From an uncultured Porphyromonas sp. (lineage in GTDB: Bacteria > Bacteroidota > Bacteroidia > Bacteroidales > Porphyromonadaceae): a stretch of 17,424 nt of DNA. Position numbers and translations under genes: made by a program. The notes under the pieces are model-generated. The model was not told the origin of the DNA, ran no database searches, and saw only the letters and a list, made by a program, of their open reading frames with translations. The DNA is taken from the NCBI GenBank assembly GCA_900539155.1, contig UQBE01000043.1, forward strand, positions 1-17,424, read 5' to 3'. Below are positions 1 to 8,301 of this stretch, piece after piece (the stretch's first letter is position 1; every line of letters starts with the position of its first letter).

Positions 1-20
1 AAGTTTTATTTGATTCCTCC

Positions 21-90
21 GAAGAATTTTTTCTTCTCCACGTGGAAAATAAAAAATATCCACGTGGAGATTTCGAAATATCCACGTGGA
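21..90. repeat. Array of three TCCACGTGGA palindromes at exact 22-base spacing
   Basis: The perfect 10-base palindrome TCCACGTGGA occurs at 37-46, 59-68 and 81-90, so the start-to-start spacing is exactly 22. The 12-base spacers are AT-rich and differ from each other. The second spacer has TTTCGAAA (71-78), centred exactly halfway between its two flanking palindromes. Just upstream lies GAAGAA-TTTT-TTCTTC (21-36). The array sits beyond the 3' end of the lamin-tail gene. Function is unknown. It may be a protein-binding array, a family of dispersed repeats, or a set of weak RNA hairpins. Confidence 0.85.
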
Positions 91-194
91 AATCACTTTT
101 TCCCTATACGGGATGCGTAAGTACTCCTTTTACCCTCCGTAAAGCTTGGCGGATTATTCTGCAAAGCACTACTCACGAGAGTCAAGAGGAGCCG

Positions 195-222
195 TGGCGT
201 GACTAGAACTGTAGACACGCCA
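195..222 (-). terminator. Stem-loop just after the lamin-tail gene, possible terminator
   Basis: TGGCGTG (195-201) pairs perfectly with CACGCCA (216-222). After one A/A mismatch, CTA (203-205) pairs with TAG (212-214). The stem begins 10 bases past the stop codon of the minus-strand gene ending at 232. Read on the minus strand there is no T-run after it, so it is not a classical intrinsic terminator. It may be a 3'-end stabiliser or a factor-dependent stop. The rest of 91-231 shows no gene. Confidence 0.35.
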
Positions 223-231
223 ATCTGTAGC

Positions 232-2646
232 TTAGTTGACGATGATGCTGACGAGCGGGTAGGCGCGCTTGCGGTCGGGATGGCGTAGCTCCACGAGGAG
301 GATGGCGCGTGTAGTGAGTGTCGCAGGCAAGAGCTCGGCGAGACTCTGCCGCTCTACGATGGCTCGGCAGAGGGTCTCGGTGCTGGCGTGGTCATACTGC
401 GCTAGCCGATAGCCCGCCACAGCGTATAGCGTGGCTGTGCAGCGGGTCTCACCGTCTGAGATCTCTTGGAGTACCAGTCGGGCGAGCTGCGGTAGCGACA
501 GGCGCGTGCGTCGCTTCGGAAGGTCTAGACTTTCGTCAGAAGTGGCGGTGCGTCCGTAGACACTGTTTTGCCGCCCCGGCGTGCCGTAGTTAGCCCACGC
601 CTCAGCAGCCGTCCAGTTGCTCAAGTCTTGCGACTGTTTGTCTGGGATGATGCGTTCCTGAGCTACCCCTTTGACCTTTTGCAGAGCCTTGGGGAAGGTC
701 TTGATGTCGTAGTAAACCTCCTCGACGATGCTGTCGTTTGCCAAGTGCACGAGCCGTATCGCGCACTCGCTATCTGGGAGCTGAGGCATCTCGGGGAAGA
801 GGAGCAAGCTGTCGGGCTTGGCGTAGTAGAGACGCTCGAGCGGATGCGTGCTAGGAGTGAGCGCGAGGTAGCCCCGTGGGGGGATGCCACCCGTGGGGTG
901 GGGCGGGAGCGGATAGACCTTGGAGGGGTGGCCAGACCGCACGATGACCAGTCCGAGGTGGTCCGTATTGACCGTGGTGTCGTTGGGGTTGTAGAGCTCG
1001 ATGTACTCGGAGCCGTCGACCGTAGGACGCGCCATAATCTCGGTGATGTAGAGCGGTAGGGGAGCTGCGCGGTGGGTCGTGTCACTGGGCGAACCGCCTG
1101 CAGGCTGTATGCTGTTGCGCTGCCCCGGGGTAGCGAAGTGCGCCTGCGGGGTGGCTGCGCCCCAATACTCTTGGCTCTTGTCGCCCGTGGGGGAGAAGTA
1201 TCGCTCGAGGGCTACGCCACGCTGACTGCGAAGTTTACCCAGAAGGGCGGGGTCGTAGCGAAAGGTCTCTACAACCGTTGAGTCGGCATGACGTAGTAGC
1301 TCGATGGTGAAGCCCTTGTTGGCAAGCTGTGGCAGCGTCTTGCTCTGAGTCAGGCTGTCGTGAGGTGCCTCATAGAAAGCGGTGATGCCCTCTACCGAAG
1401 TGGTGAAGGCGTGATATCCTCCCGCTGGAATTGGACAGGGACGATTGCTTAGCGGGTACCAGGTGGTCACCTTGCCCTGTCGCCACACCCCGACCGAGTA
1501 ACCACTAGCATCGAGCACTTGACCGGTGGGGTTGTGCAGCTCGATATACTCAGAGGCACCCGAGAGCGGATTGGCCATAAACTCGCTGAAGGTGAGTGCC
1601 AAGCTATCTGGACGAGGCTGTGGCTGGTCATACTCGATGGCTATCCTGTAGATCGCATTCTCGACACGCTTGGCGCTAGCGGTCCGTACCCCACGGAAGG
1701 AGAGCGCATACTCACCCTCTGGGATTGCAGCCTCACTCCTTATATAGATGCTTTTGCTCTCGGCAGAGGTGGCGAGCTTGCCCCACGAGGGAGCGACCGC
1801 GATGATCGCCTCCGAGAGGTCGGCCGGCTCGGCGCAGAGCATCTCGACCGTGTGCGGATTTCTCTGACGAAACTCTTGGTAAAACTGGCTCGCTGGGATC
1901 ACATTGCGCTCACGAGTCAACTCCTCAGGAGAGCGTAGTGCGGGGTAGACGTCGAGAAACTCCAGCGAACTGTGCTGCGCCCGAGTCTTGCTATACTCGC
2001 AAGCGAAGAGGAACGTGGTACTCTTGTAGTTGCTAGGCGCAGCGGGCGTGCTGCCTGCGCTCCCTACATACTTGTAGAGGTCGGTCGCACGGTGGCGCAC
2101 CCACATCGACCAGCGCGCCTCAGCTGTCGGGTCATACTGGATGACAAAGTCAACGACCCCGCCATCTTCGCGGATCTCGTCAAAGTAAGGGTACTCGATT
2201 AGCTTTTGAAAAGAGATTTGCCTGATGCGTCCATTACCTTCTAGAGCGACATTGCTCTCTGCTAGGAAGAGAGCCTGTTTGTTGTCCATCTTGAGCACCA
2301 CATAGTTGAAGGTGCCGTCAGTTAGAGCCTCGTAGCAGTAGAGGAGGAGCTTGACATTGTTGCCCTTGGTCGGGGTGTAGTCAAGTTGTACCTTGCCCTG
2401 CCAGGTCATCTGCTTGCTGAGGGGCACTCTTGCCTTGATGTAGGCGTAGTTGGTCGTGCTACTAGGCTTGCTGTCGTTGAGCTGTAGCCCTCTGATGGGA
2501 TCGCAGCGAAACTTGTCGAGCGTCCCCTGCCATACGGAGGGCGAGAGCGTGACGCTATCGGCAAAGTGCGCCTGCCACTGCCCCACGACGGGCAAGGTGC
2601 TGAGCAATCCTAAGATGAGTGCGAACCAGGTGCAGCGAAGGCGCAT
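232..2646 (-). CDS. Secreted protein with two lamin-tail domains
   Basis: This 804-residue protein starts with a signal peptide: basic MRLR, then a hydrophobic stretch to about residue 20, with likely cleavage after VVG (22). Residues 24-345 form a beta-rich region I do not recognise. Two lamin-tail-type beta-sandwich domains follow, at about 349-513 and 531-697. They share the same landmarks in the same order: FSEFMANP/ITEIMARP, EYIELHNP/EYIELYNP, and TPGQRNS/TPGRQNS at the end, so they are an internal duplication. The last 100 residues contain LYAVAGYRLAQ and end RAYPLVSIIVN, loosely like a type IX secretion sorting domain; this is inferred. Lamin-tail domains occur on many exported bacterial proteins, where they are thought to support adhesion or anchoring. 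It is the last gene of unit A, 18 bases after the peptidase. No enzyme motif was seen. Confidence 0.85.
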   Translation of the reverse strand: MRLRCTWFALILGLLSTLPVVGQWQAHFADSVTLSPSVWQGTLDKFRCDPIRGLQLNDSKPSSTTNYAYIKARVPLSKQMTWQGKVQLDYTPTKGNNVKLLLYCYEALTDGTFNYVVLKMDNKQALFLAESNVALEGNGRIRQISFQKLIEYPYFDEIREDGGVVDFVIQYDPTAEARWSMWVRHRATDLYKYVGSAGSTPAAPSNYKSTTFLFACEYSKTRAQHSSLEFLDVYPALRSPEELTRERNVIPASQFYQEFRQRNPHTVEMLCAEPADLSEAIIAVAPSWGKLATSAESKSIYIRSEAAIPEGEYALSFRGVRTASAKRVENAIYRIAIEYDQPQPRPDSLALTFSEFMANPLSGASEYIELHNPTGQVLDASGYSVGVWRQGKVTTWYPLSNRPCPIPAGGYHAFTTSVEGITAFYEAPHDSLTQSKTLPQLANKGFTIELLRHADSTVVETFRYDPALLGKLRSQRGVALERYFSPTGDKSQEYWGAATPQAHFATPGQRNSIQPAGGSPSDTTHRAAPLPLYITEIMARPTVDGSEYIELYNPNDTTVNTDHLGLVIVRSGHPSKVYPLPPHPTGGIPPRGYLALTPSTHPLERLYYAKPDSLLLFPEMPQLPDSECAIRLVHLANDSIVEEVYYDIKTFPKALQKVKGVAQERIIPDKQSQDLSNWTAAEAWANYGTPGRQNSVYGRTATSDESLDLPKRRTRLSLPQLARLVLQEISDGETRCTATLYAVAGYRLAQYDHASTETLCRAIVERQSLAELLPATLTTRAILLVELRHPDRKRAYPLVSIIVN

Positions 2647-2649
2647 AGC

Positions 2650-2660
2650 TTCTCTCTCTC
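2650..2660. repeat. Short TC/GA dinucleotide tract at the ribosome-binding position
   Basis: The bases (TC)5 at 2651-2660 read as a GA-rich purine run on the minus strand, 4 to 14 bases upstream of the ATG (2646) of the lamin-tail gene. The purine run could stand in for a Shine-Dalgarno sequence. At five units the tract is short for slippage. Confidence 0.4.
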
Positions 2661-2664
2661 TTAG

Positions 2665-4779
2665 CTAGTTAGCTGGTGTAATGCCGTCACGCTTGAGCAT
2701 CGCGATGAGTGTTGGTTTGCGCCCTCTGAAGCGTACATAAAGCTCCATCGGGTCAAGCTCGTCACCCCGCTCCAAGATATGATGCCGGAAGTCGGCAGCG
2801 ACCGTCGGAGAGAAGATGCCCTCCTCGCTAAATCGCTCGAAAGCGTCTGTGGCGAGCATCTCGCTCCACTTATATCCGTAGTAACCAGCGGCGTAGCCTC
2901 CCGCGAAGATGTGACTGAAGGCGGTGGCGACGATGTGCTTCGGGTGCTGCGGGTCACGCTCCCTGTCTCGCAGCGTGGTGCCTCGTAGGGTCTCCCGCTC
3001 GTAGGTGTAGAGGTCATCGGGTAGGCTCTCACCCTCGGCCAAAGTGTGGTAAGCCATATCCAGCTTGCCAAAGATCACCTGTCTGATGGTGCTGTAACCG
3101 ACGGGGTACTGGGTCGCTTGGATCGCTTTGTTGAGGAGCTTAGCGGGGAGCGGTTCGCCTGTCTGGTAGTGCTTAGAGAGCAGTTCGGTGACCACCTCGG
3201 GCTGGAGGAGATAGTTTTCCATAAACTGGCTCGGGAGCTCCACAAAGTCACGCTCTACATTGGTCCCCGACATGGAACTGTAGCGCGTCTGCGTGAGCAA
3301 GCCGTGGAGTGAGTGGCCGAACTCGTGGAGGAGCGTGTGCACCTCCGAAAGGGTGAGCATCGCCTCCTTGCCAGCCGTTGGCGGGGTGAAGTTCATCACG
3401 AGGAGGATATGCGGGCGCTGCGTAGGCGTCCACTCGCGTAGGTTGTTCATCCAGGCACCACTGCGCTTGCCCTTGCGGGGGAAGAAGTCTAGGTAGAGCA
3501 GTCCGAGGTGCGCTCCGTCGCTGTCTAGCACCTGGTAGGGACGCACGTCGGGATGATAGACGGCGACCTCCTCGGCGGGTGCGAAGGTGATGCCGTAGAG
3601 TCGTGTGGCAATGGCGAAGACACCCGAGATGACCTGCGAGAGCGGGAAGTAGGGACGTAGCTCCTCCTCCTTGACCCCAAAGGTCTGCTCGCTGTGCCGC
3701 TCCATATAATAAGAGAGGTCCCACGACTCTAGCTCGAAGCCCGCCTCACGATCCAGCTCGTCTAGCTCATCTAGCGCAGTCTGTCGGTAATACTTCGTCA
3801 GGTCATCGAGGAGCTGCTCCACCTGCTCGGGCGTGTTGCACATACGATGCTTGAGGCGGTAGGTCGCATAGTTGGGATGTCCGAGTAGCCGTGCCAGCTC
3901 GCCACGGAGCGTAGCTATCTGGTGAACAATCTGTCGGTTGTTTTGCTCGTTGTCACGATTGCCCACGCTGCCCCGACCTAAGTACATCTTGTAGCGCAGC
4001 TCTCTGTCGGCACAGTGCTTCATGATGGCACCCACATGCGGAGCCGAGAGGTCAAAGAGATAGCCCTCGCCATGCGCCTCGGAGGCGGTGCGTGCCTTCT
4101 CCTGGGCATCGTCTAGGATCTGCTGAGGCAAGCCACGTAGGCGGTCGCTTTCGTCAGCAGGCACGAAGAGCGTCCAGGACTCCTCGTCGCAAAGTTTGTT
4201 TTGCGCAAAGCGTGTGGTCAACTGACTGAGCTGCTCATTGATCTCTCTAAAACGCTCCCGCTCGGCACCCACGAGCAGAGCACCATTGTCCGCAAAACCC
4301 TCGTAGCTCTCGGTCAGGAGGCGCAGGTCTATCTCGTCTAGGTGCAGCTCCTCGCGCTGGTCATAGACGGAGCGAATGCGGGCGAAGAGTGCCTCGTTGA
4401 GAAGGGTATCAGTCGACAGCTTGCTAAGCCAGTCGGAGAAGGTCTCCGAGAGCTGCATCATCTCGGGACAAGAGTAGGCGGAGAGCAGATTGTAAAAGGC
4501 TGCTGTGACCGCCTCCAGAGCCTCGCCACTCTCCTCGAAGCGGCGAATCGTATTGTCAAAGGTGGCTGGCTCACGCTGTGCCGTGATTGCATCGATCTCC
4601 GCACGATGCAGCGTGATCGCCTCCTGCATAGCTGTGCGGAAGGTCTCCATCGTCTGCTCTATGGCAGTGGCGGAGGAGAGGTCGAAAAACTGATCAAAGG
4701 GAAAGCTCCCGTACGGAGTCTCGGGAGCGGTAAAGAGTTTGCTTAGCAGTGCTGTCGCCTGAGGCGTGGTTGCAGTCAT
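2665..4779 (-). CDS. M3 family zinc oligopeptidase (peptidyl-dipeptidase Dcp / oligopeptidase A type)
   Basis: This 704-residue protein matches the usual length of Dcp and oligopeptidase A (about 680). The zinc site is HEFGH at 485-489, with H485 and H489 as ligands and E486 as catalytic base. The third ligand is probably E514, 25 residues past the motif in DFVELPSQ, as is normal for M3. The Gly/Tyr-rich substrate loop AGGYAAGYYGYKWSEMLA lies at 626-643, and the family C-terminus FRGRKPTLIAMLKRDGI is present. There is no signal peptide, so it should be cytosolic and degrade short peptides to dipeptides or amino acids, which fits a peptide-fermenting organism. It lies 27 bases after the GH57 gene and 18 before the lamin-tail gene. 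Dcp and oligopeptidase A cannot be told apart from motifs alone. Confidence 0.93.
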   Translation of the reverse strand: MTATTPQATALLSKLFTAPETPYGSFPFDQFFDLSSATAIEQTMETFRTAMQEAITLHRAEIDAITAQREPATFDNTIRRFEESGEALEAVTAAFYNLLSAYSCPEMMQLSETFSDWLSKLSTDTLLNEALFARIRSVYDQREELHLDEIDLRLLTESYEGFADNGALLVGAERERFREINEQLSQLTTRFAQNKLCDEESWTLFVPADESDRLRGLPQQILDDAQEKARTASEAHGEGYLFDLSAPHVGAIMKHCADRELRYKMYLGRGSVGNRDNEQNNRQIVHQIATLRGELARLLGHPNYATYRLKHRMCNTPEQVEQLLDDLTKYYRQTALDELDELDREAGFELESWDLSYYMERHSEQTFGVKEEELRPYFPLSQVISGVFAIATRLYGITFAPAEEVAVYHPDVRPYQVLDSDGAHLGLLYLDFFPRKGKRSGAWMNNLREWTPTQRPHILLVMNFTPPTAGKEAMLTLSEVHTLLHEFGHSLHGLLTQTRYSSMSGTNVERDFVELPSQFMENYLLQPEVVTELLSKHYQTGEPLPAKLLNKAIQATQYPVGYSTIRQVIFGKLDMAYHTLAEGESLPDDLYTYERETLRGTTLRDRERDPQHPKHIVATAFSHIFAGGYAAGYYGYKWSEMLATDAFERFSEEGIFSPTVAADFRHHILERGDELDPMELYVRFRGRKPTLIAMLKRDGITPAN

Positions 4780-4806
4780 ATATATAAGGAGTCGGGTAGG
4801 TTCGGT

Positions 4807-6063
4807 TTACTTAGCCAGCTGAGCTTCCAGCTGAGCTATCTTTTTGTTTTGGTTTTCGATGGTCTGCAGGAGCGCGCTGAGCTCCTCATTGCCCATAGAG
4901 GTGGGGTACTCGGCAGAGACACGGAGGAGAAAGTCGCTCAGGACGTTCATATAGTTGGTAAAAGCAGCGTAAGGCGTCTCGTAGGGCGAGAATGCGCCTG
5001 GACCTCCCAACTTAGTGGTCATGTAGAAAAGGTGGTCGGAGCCCTGCAAGTTGATCCAGTCCTCCAGTAGTCGCTGGTCTCGTGAGAGACGTATGCGCTC
5101 GCCCCACTCCTCGAGCTTCTGTATGACACATTGCTGTAGCTCATTGCCCGTCCATAGCGAAGTGTCTCGCTCCTCGCCCATACGGCTCACCGGATAAGTC
5201 GCTTGTATTGTGTCTTGCGGGGTGCAGTGCGTGGCAATCTCTTGGGGCGTGGTAAAGGTGAATCCACGCTTAGAACCCTGCTCGGGAAGAGCGCGGAGGA
5301 ACTCAAAGATGCCCGTCTCACGACTCCATACCGATCCGAGCGTCTCCAGAGGTAGAGAGACCAAAGCATAGTCGCCTTGCTCAGCCTCCAGCGTCGCAAA
5401 GAACCGCTCCGTCGTGTAGGGGTAGAGCGGACTGTCGTACCGTGCGAAGTCGTGGGTGATCGCATCGGAGAGCTCTGCGTGACGCATCAGGAGCGCTACG
5501 CCATCGGTCGTAGCGTTGTACAGGTAGTTAGGACTCTTCCACGCTAGGAGGTGCTTGGCACCCTCGGTGACGATTGCTTTGTACCCTTGGCTGTGGGCTA
5601 TCTGTGCGATGCGGTCGCTGTAGATTAACTCTGGATTGGAGAGCGTCACAGGAGCGACCCCTAGGAGCGAACTGATACGCGTGCGGTACATGCGCAGTTG
5701 GTTCGCATACTCCTCCTCATCGTACAGCCCGCAGAGACCGTGCGAGATCGGCTCGCCGAGTATCTCGATGCGCCCGCTCTTGACCAGTCGCTTGAGCAGC
5801 TGAATCATGTCTGGCGTGTGTAGCTCCATCTGCGTGAGCACCGAGCCAGAGAGCGTGAGCGCAACTCTAAAGTCGGGATGCGCCTCAATCAATTGCTCGA
5901 TCAGTTCGAGTGCTGGTCTATAGGAGCGGTCTACCACTTGACGCAGTATCTCCTCATTGGCAAAGTCGTCGTAATAGTAGTGGTCGCTACCGATATTGAA
6001 GAATGGGTAGCTCTTGAGCCTAAACGGTTGGTGTAGGTAGAAGTGAAGTATAATCTGTATCAT
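4807..6063 (-). CDS. GH57 family alpha-amylase-like protein, acid/base Asp apparently lost
   Basis: This 418-residue protein carries the GH57 landmarks: an N-terminal HQP (11-13) in HFYLHQPFR, GEPISHG (103-109), and NPELIYSD (143-150) with E145 as the probable nucleophile. Where Bacteroidales homologues have DYETFG followed by ETGIFDFLRALP, this protein reads LPLETLG then ETGIFEFLRALP. Pro238 therefore stands in the place of the general acid/base Asp; the codon is CCT at 5350-5352. The surrounding register is intact, so this is a substitution and not a frameshift. The C-terminus (395-418) looks like a short coiled coil. Active relatives act on alpha-glucans in the cytosol. This one may be inactive, regulatory or glucan-binding, or may use another acid. 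It lies 30 bases after the GT4 gene in the glycogen unit. Confidence 0.9.
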   Translation of the reverse strand: MIQIILHFYLHQPFRLKSYPFFNIGSDHYYYDDFANEEILRQVVDRSYRPALELIEQLIEAHPDFRVALTLSGSVLTQMELHTPDMIQLLKRLVKSGRIEILGEPISHGLCGLYDEEEYANQLRMYRTRISSLLGVAPVTLSNPELIYSDRIAQIAHSQGYKAIVTEGAKHLLAWKSPNYLYNATTDGVALLMRHAELSDAITHDFARYDSPLYPYTTERFFATLEAEQGDYALVSLPLETLGSVWSRETGIFEFLRALPEQGSKRGFTFTTPQEIATHCTPQDTIQATYPVSRMGEERDTSLWTGNELQQCVIQKLEEWGERIRLSRDQRLLEDWINLQGSDHLFYMTTKLGGPGAFSPYETPYAAFTNYMNVLSDFLLRVSAEYPTSMGNEELSALLQTIENQNKKIAQLEAQLAK

Positions 6064-6093
6064 AGGAAGGTGGAGAAGTCGTTTGTCAAAGGG

Positions 6094-7350
6094 TTATACA
6101 AGTCGGTCATAGATAGCTCTGAGGCGCAGTCCTGCTTTGCTCCAGACGATGTTGTTGACCTCCTCGAGTCCCTTTTGCTTGAGATGCTCGTGGAGGGTCG
6201 GATAGGAGACGAGGGCGTGCATAGCGTCGGCCATAGCGTCCACGTCCCAGTAGTCGGTCTTGATCGCGTAGCGCAGGATCTCGGCACAGCCACTCTGCTT
6301 GGAGATAATGCTCGGCACGCCACACTGCATAGCCTCTAGTGGCGAGATGCCAAAAGGCTCCGACACTGAGGGCATCACATAGACATCGCTCGAGCGAAGC
6401 ATCTCATAGACCTGCTGTCCTCGCAGGAAGCCTGTGAAGTGAAAGCGGTCGGCGATACGTTTGCGAGCCACGAGGTCGATCATCTTGTCCATCATATCGC
6501 CATTGCCCGCCATCACAAAGCGGATGCCGTCGGTATGCTGTAGCACCTTGTGGGCAGCCTCGACGAAGTACTCAGGACCCTTTTGCATGGTGATACGCCC
6601 CAGGAAGGTAATCACCTTGTCGCCCGTATGCTGCTTATTGGGCAGGGCTAATAGCTCAGGGCTAAGCGGCTCGACAGCATTGTGAACGGTAAAGACCTTG
6701 TCCGGGTTCTGACCGTACTTGTCGATGACAGTTCGTCGGGTCAGGTTGCTCACACAGACGATAGCGTCTGCGTAGTCCATCCCTTGTCGCTCGATCGCAT
6801 AGACCTGCGGATTGACATTGCCACGACTGCGGTCGAAGTCGGTCGCATGCACATGGATTACCAGCGGCTTTCCTGTCACCATCTTCGTATGGATTCCCGC
6901 TGGGTAGGTGAGCCAGTCGTGCGAGTGAATGATGTCGCACGGCACCGTCCGCGCTATGACGCCCGCCACGATTGAGTAGTTGTTGATCTCCTCCAGCAGG
7001 TTGTCTGGGTAAGCTCCGCTAAACTCCAGACAGCCCAAGTCGTTGGGGTAGCGATAGCGGAAGTCATCGTAGATATGCTCTCTCGCAGCCTGGTAGTAGT
7101 TCACCTCCGCCTCATTGTGTAGGCGTGAGCGCAGGTACTCGGCACTATGATCATGGTAAACGATCGGCGTGCGGTCGGCACCAACCAGCGTAATGTGCGA
7201 AGTATCCTCATCGCCATACAGCTTAGGCACGACAAAGGTTATATCCATATCGCTCTGCTCGGCCATACCATTGGTCAAGCCATAGCTAGCCGTGCCTAGC
7301 CCTCCCGAAATGTGTGGGGGAAACTCCCACCCGTACATCAATACTCTCAT
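6094..7350 (-). CDS. GT4 glycosyltransferase, glycogen/starch synthase-like
   Basis: This 418-residue GT-B fold enzyme opens with MRVLMYGWEFPPHISGGLGTA, the N-terminal glycine loop of the glycogen-synthase-like GT4 group. HSHDW is at 142-146. The C-terminal nucleotide-sugar domain shows LGRITMQKG (250-258) and EPFGISPLEAM (331-341), which supplies the E-x7-E pair E331/E339. The length suits retaining GT4 enzymes of Bacteroidales glycogen loci. It probably extends alpha-1,4-glucan from a nucleotide-glucose in the cytosol. It lies directly upstream of the GH57 gene and in the same unit as the debranching enzyme, which supports a glycogen role. The donor (ADP- or UDP-glucose) cannot be decided here. 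The start is fixed by the conserved N-terminus. Confidence 0.92.
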   Translation of the reverse strand: MRVLMYGWEFPPHISGGLGTASYGLTNGMAEQSDMDITFVVPKLYGDEDTSHITLVGADRTPIVYHDHSAEYLRSRLHNEAEVNYYQAAREHIYDDFRYRYPNDLGCLEFSGAYPDNLLEEINNYSIVAGVIARTVPCDIIHSHDWLTYPAGIHTKMVTGKPLVIHVHATDFDRSRGNVNPQVYAIERQGMDYADAIVCVSNLTRRTVIDKYGQNPDKVFTVHNAVEPLSPELLALPNKQHTGDKVITFLGRITMQKGPEYFVEAAHKVLQHTDGIRFVMAGNGDMMDKMIDLVARKRIADRFHFTGFLRGQQVYEMLRSSDVYVMPSVSEPFGISPLEAMQCGVPSIISKQSGCAEILRYAIKTDYWDVDAMADAMHALVSYPTLHEHLKQKGLEEVNNIVWSKAGLRLRAIYDRLV

Positions 7351-7403
7351 CTTACAAGAACATCTTCATTGGTCCCACTTGTCGTGTTAAGAGGCAATCT
7401 CTA

Positions 7404-8261
7404 TCAAAGCAGTAGCTTTTGAGTGAACGGTGTGGAGCCGTCTGCAAATTCTATATGAACTACAGAACAGAGACTAGCGTCTTGCAGGGGAATGACAATC
7501 TCTTCCCGAGCATCTGTCTCATATCGACTTGCATACCCCTCTGGACTGTAGAGCTCAACGAATGAAATGGGTCGAATGCTTCTGATAAGGAGCCTCTCAC
7601 CTTCAAACTTAATGATAGGAGCAAGGCTCTGCTCTGTAGGCAAGTCTATACTTGTCGGTTTTGAAGATAGTACGTGTGTCGCCATATAGCTCCTGCCTAT
7701 CTCTACAAACCTAATGGTATATATAGAGTCCGGGGGAGTAGTGAATGTCAAGTCTCTATTCACGGCATAAAGGTGCTTGCGAGTCCATCCACCCAAGGCG
7801 ATTACTATACCTCCCCATTCGGTAAAGGCATCGTCCATACGAACCTTATCCTTAGTTAGGAAGAAACTCTCTATTCCTGGTATCACGACCCCTGTATTGG
7901 GGTCTTCACCCATAAGGGCAGTTACGAACCAACCCTCAGCCGTGACATACTTTGCGCCTTTGTATAGCTGCTCGAAGTCGTAGTTGTAGCTGTCTCCCTC
8001 ACGATTGCAGACGAAGTGGTAGATACTGTCTAGCTGGATAGGCTTACCACTTAGTAGTAGCGGGTCGGTTACTGAAGCATAGACACCATCCTTAATTTGT
8101 ATCGGGATGTACGCATCATTAGTCATAATGGCAAGGACTCGCCCTTGCGCTTGGTCTGTCGGATGCTCTACCGTCGTAAGGAGACCATCCCAAGTCCACT
8201 GTGCCGAGGCGATCAGCCCGCAACTGAGTAGTATGGTTAGTAATAGTAGTTGATGTCTCAT
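7404..8261 (-). CDS. Secreted protein of unknown function with a possible type IX sorting domain
   Basis: I do not recognise a catalytic family in this 285-residue protein. Residues 1-20 are a clear signal peptide, with cleavage probably after ASA before Q21. The middle (22-210) is predicted beta-rich, with many aromatic and Thr/Tyr residues and no metal or nucleotide motif. The last 70 residues include FVELYSPEGYASR (234-246) and end QKLLL. That pattern resembles a type A type IX secretion C-terminal domain, in which a short strand with YxxxG is followed by a final strand ending in Lys and hydrophobics. The domain call is inference. The gene sits between two cytosolic glycogen enzymes (40 and 53 bases). 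Hand counts give about 40-52% GC in 7501-7740, below the neighbours. That fits a later insertion into the operon. Confidence 0.8.
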   Translation of the reverse strand: MRHQLLLLTILLSCGLIASAQWTWDGLLTTVEHPTDQAQGRVLAIMTNDAYIPIQIKDGVYASVTDPLLLSGKPIQLDSIYHFVCNREGDSYNYDFEQLYKGAKYVTAEGWFVTALMGEDPNTGVVIPGIESFFLTKDKVRMDDAFTEWGGIVIALGGWTRKHLYAVNRDLTFTTPPDSIYTIRFVEIGRSYMATHVLSSKPTSIDLPTEQSLAPIIKFEGERLLIRSIRPISFVELYSPEGYASRYETDAREEIVIPLQDASLCSVVHIEFADGSTPFTQKLLL

Positions 8262-8301
8262 AGTTTCGTAGGCTTTAGTTACACTTCAATGGTAAGGGTA
8301 T

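Noticed and set aside
3248..3724. Long shadow frames inside the M3 peptidase and lamin-tail genes.
   Set aside because: They lie within confident genes, have Arg/Ala/Pro-rich low-complexity translations typical of GC-rich off-frame reading, and have no motif.
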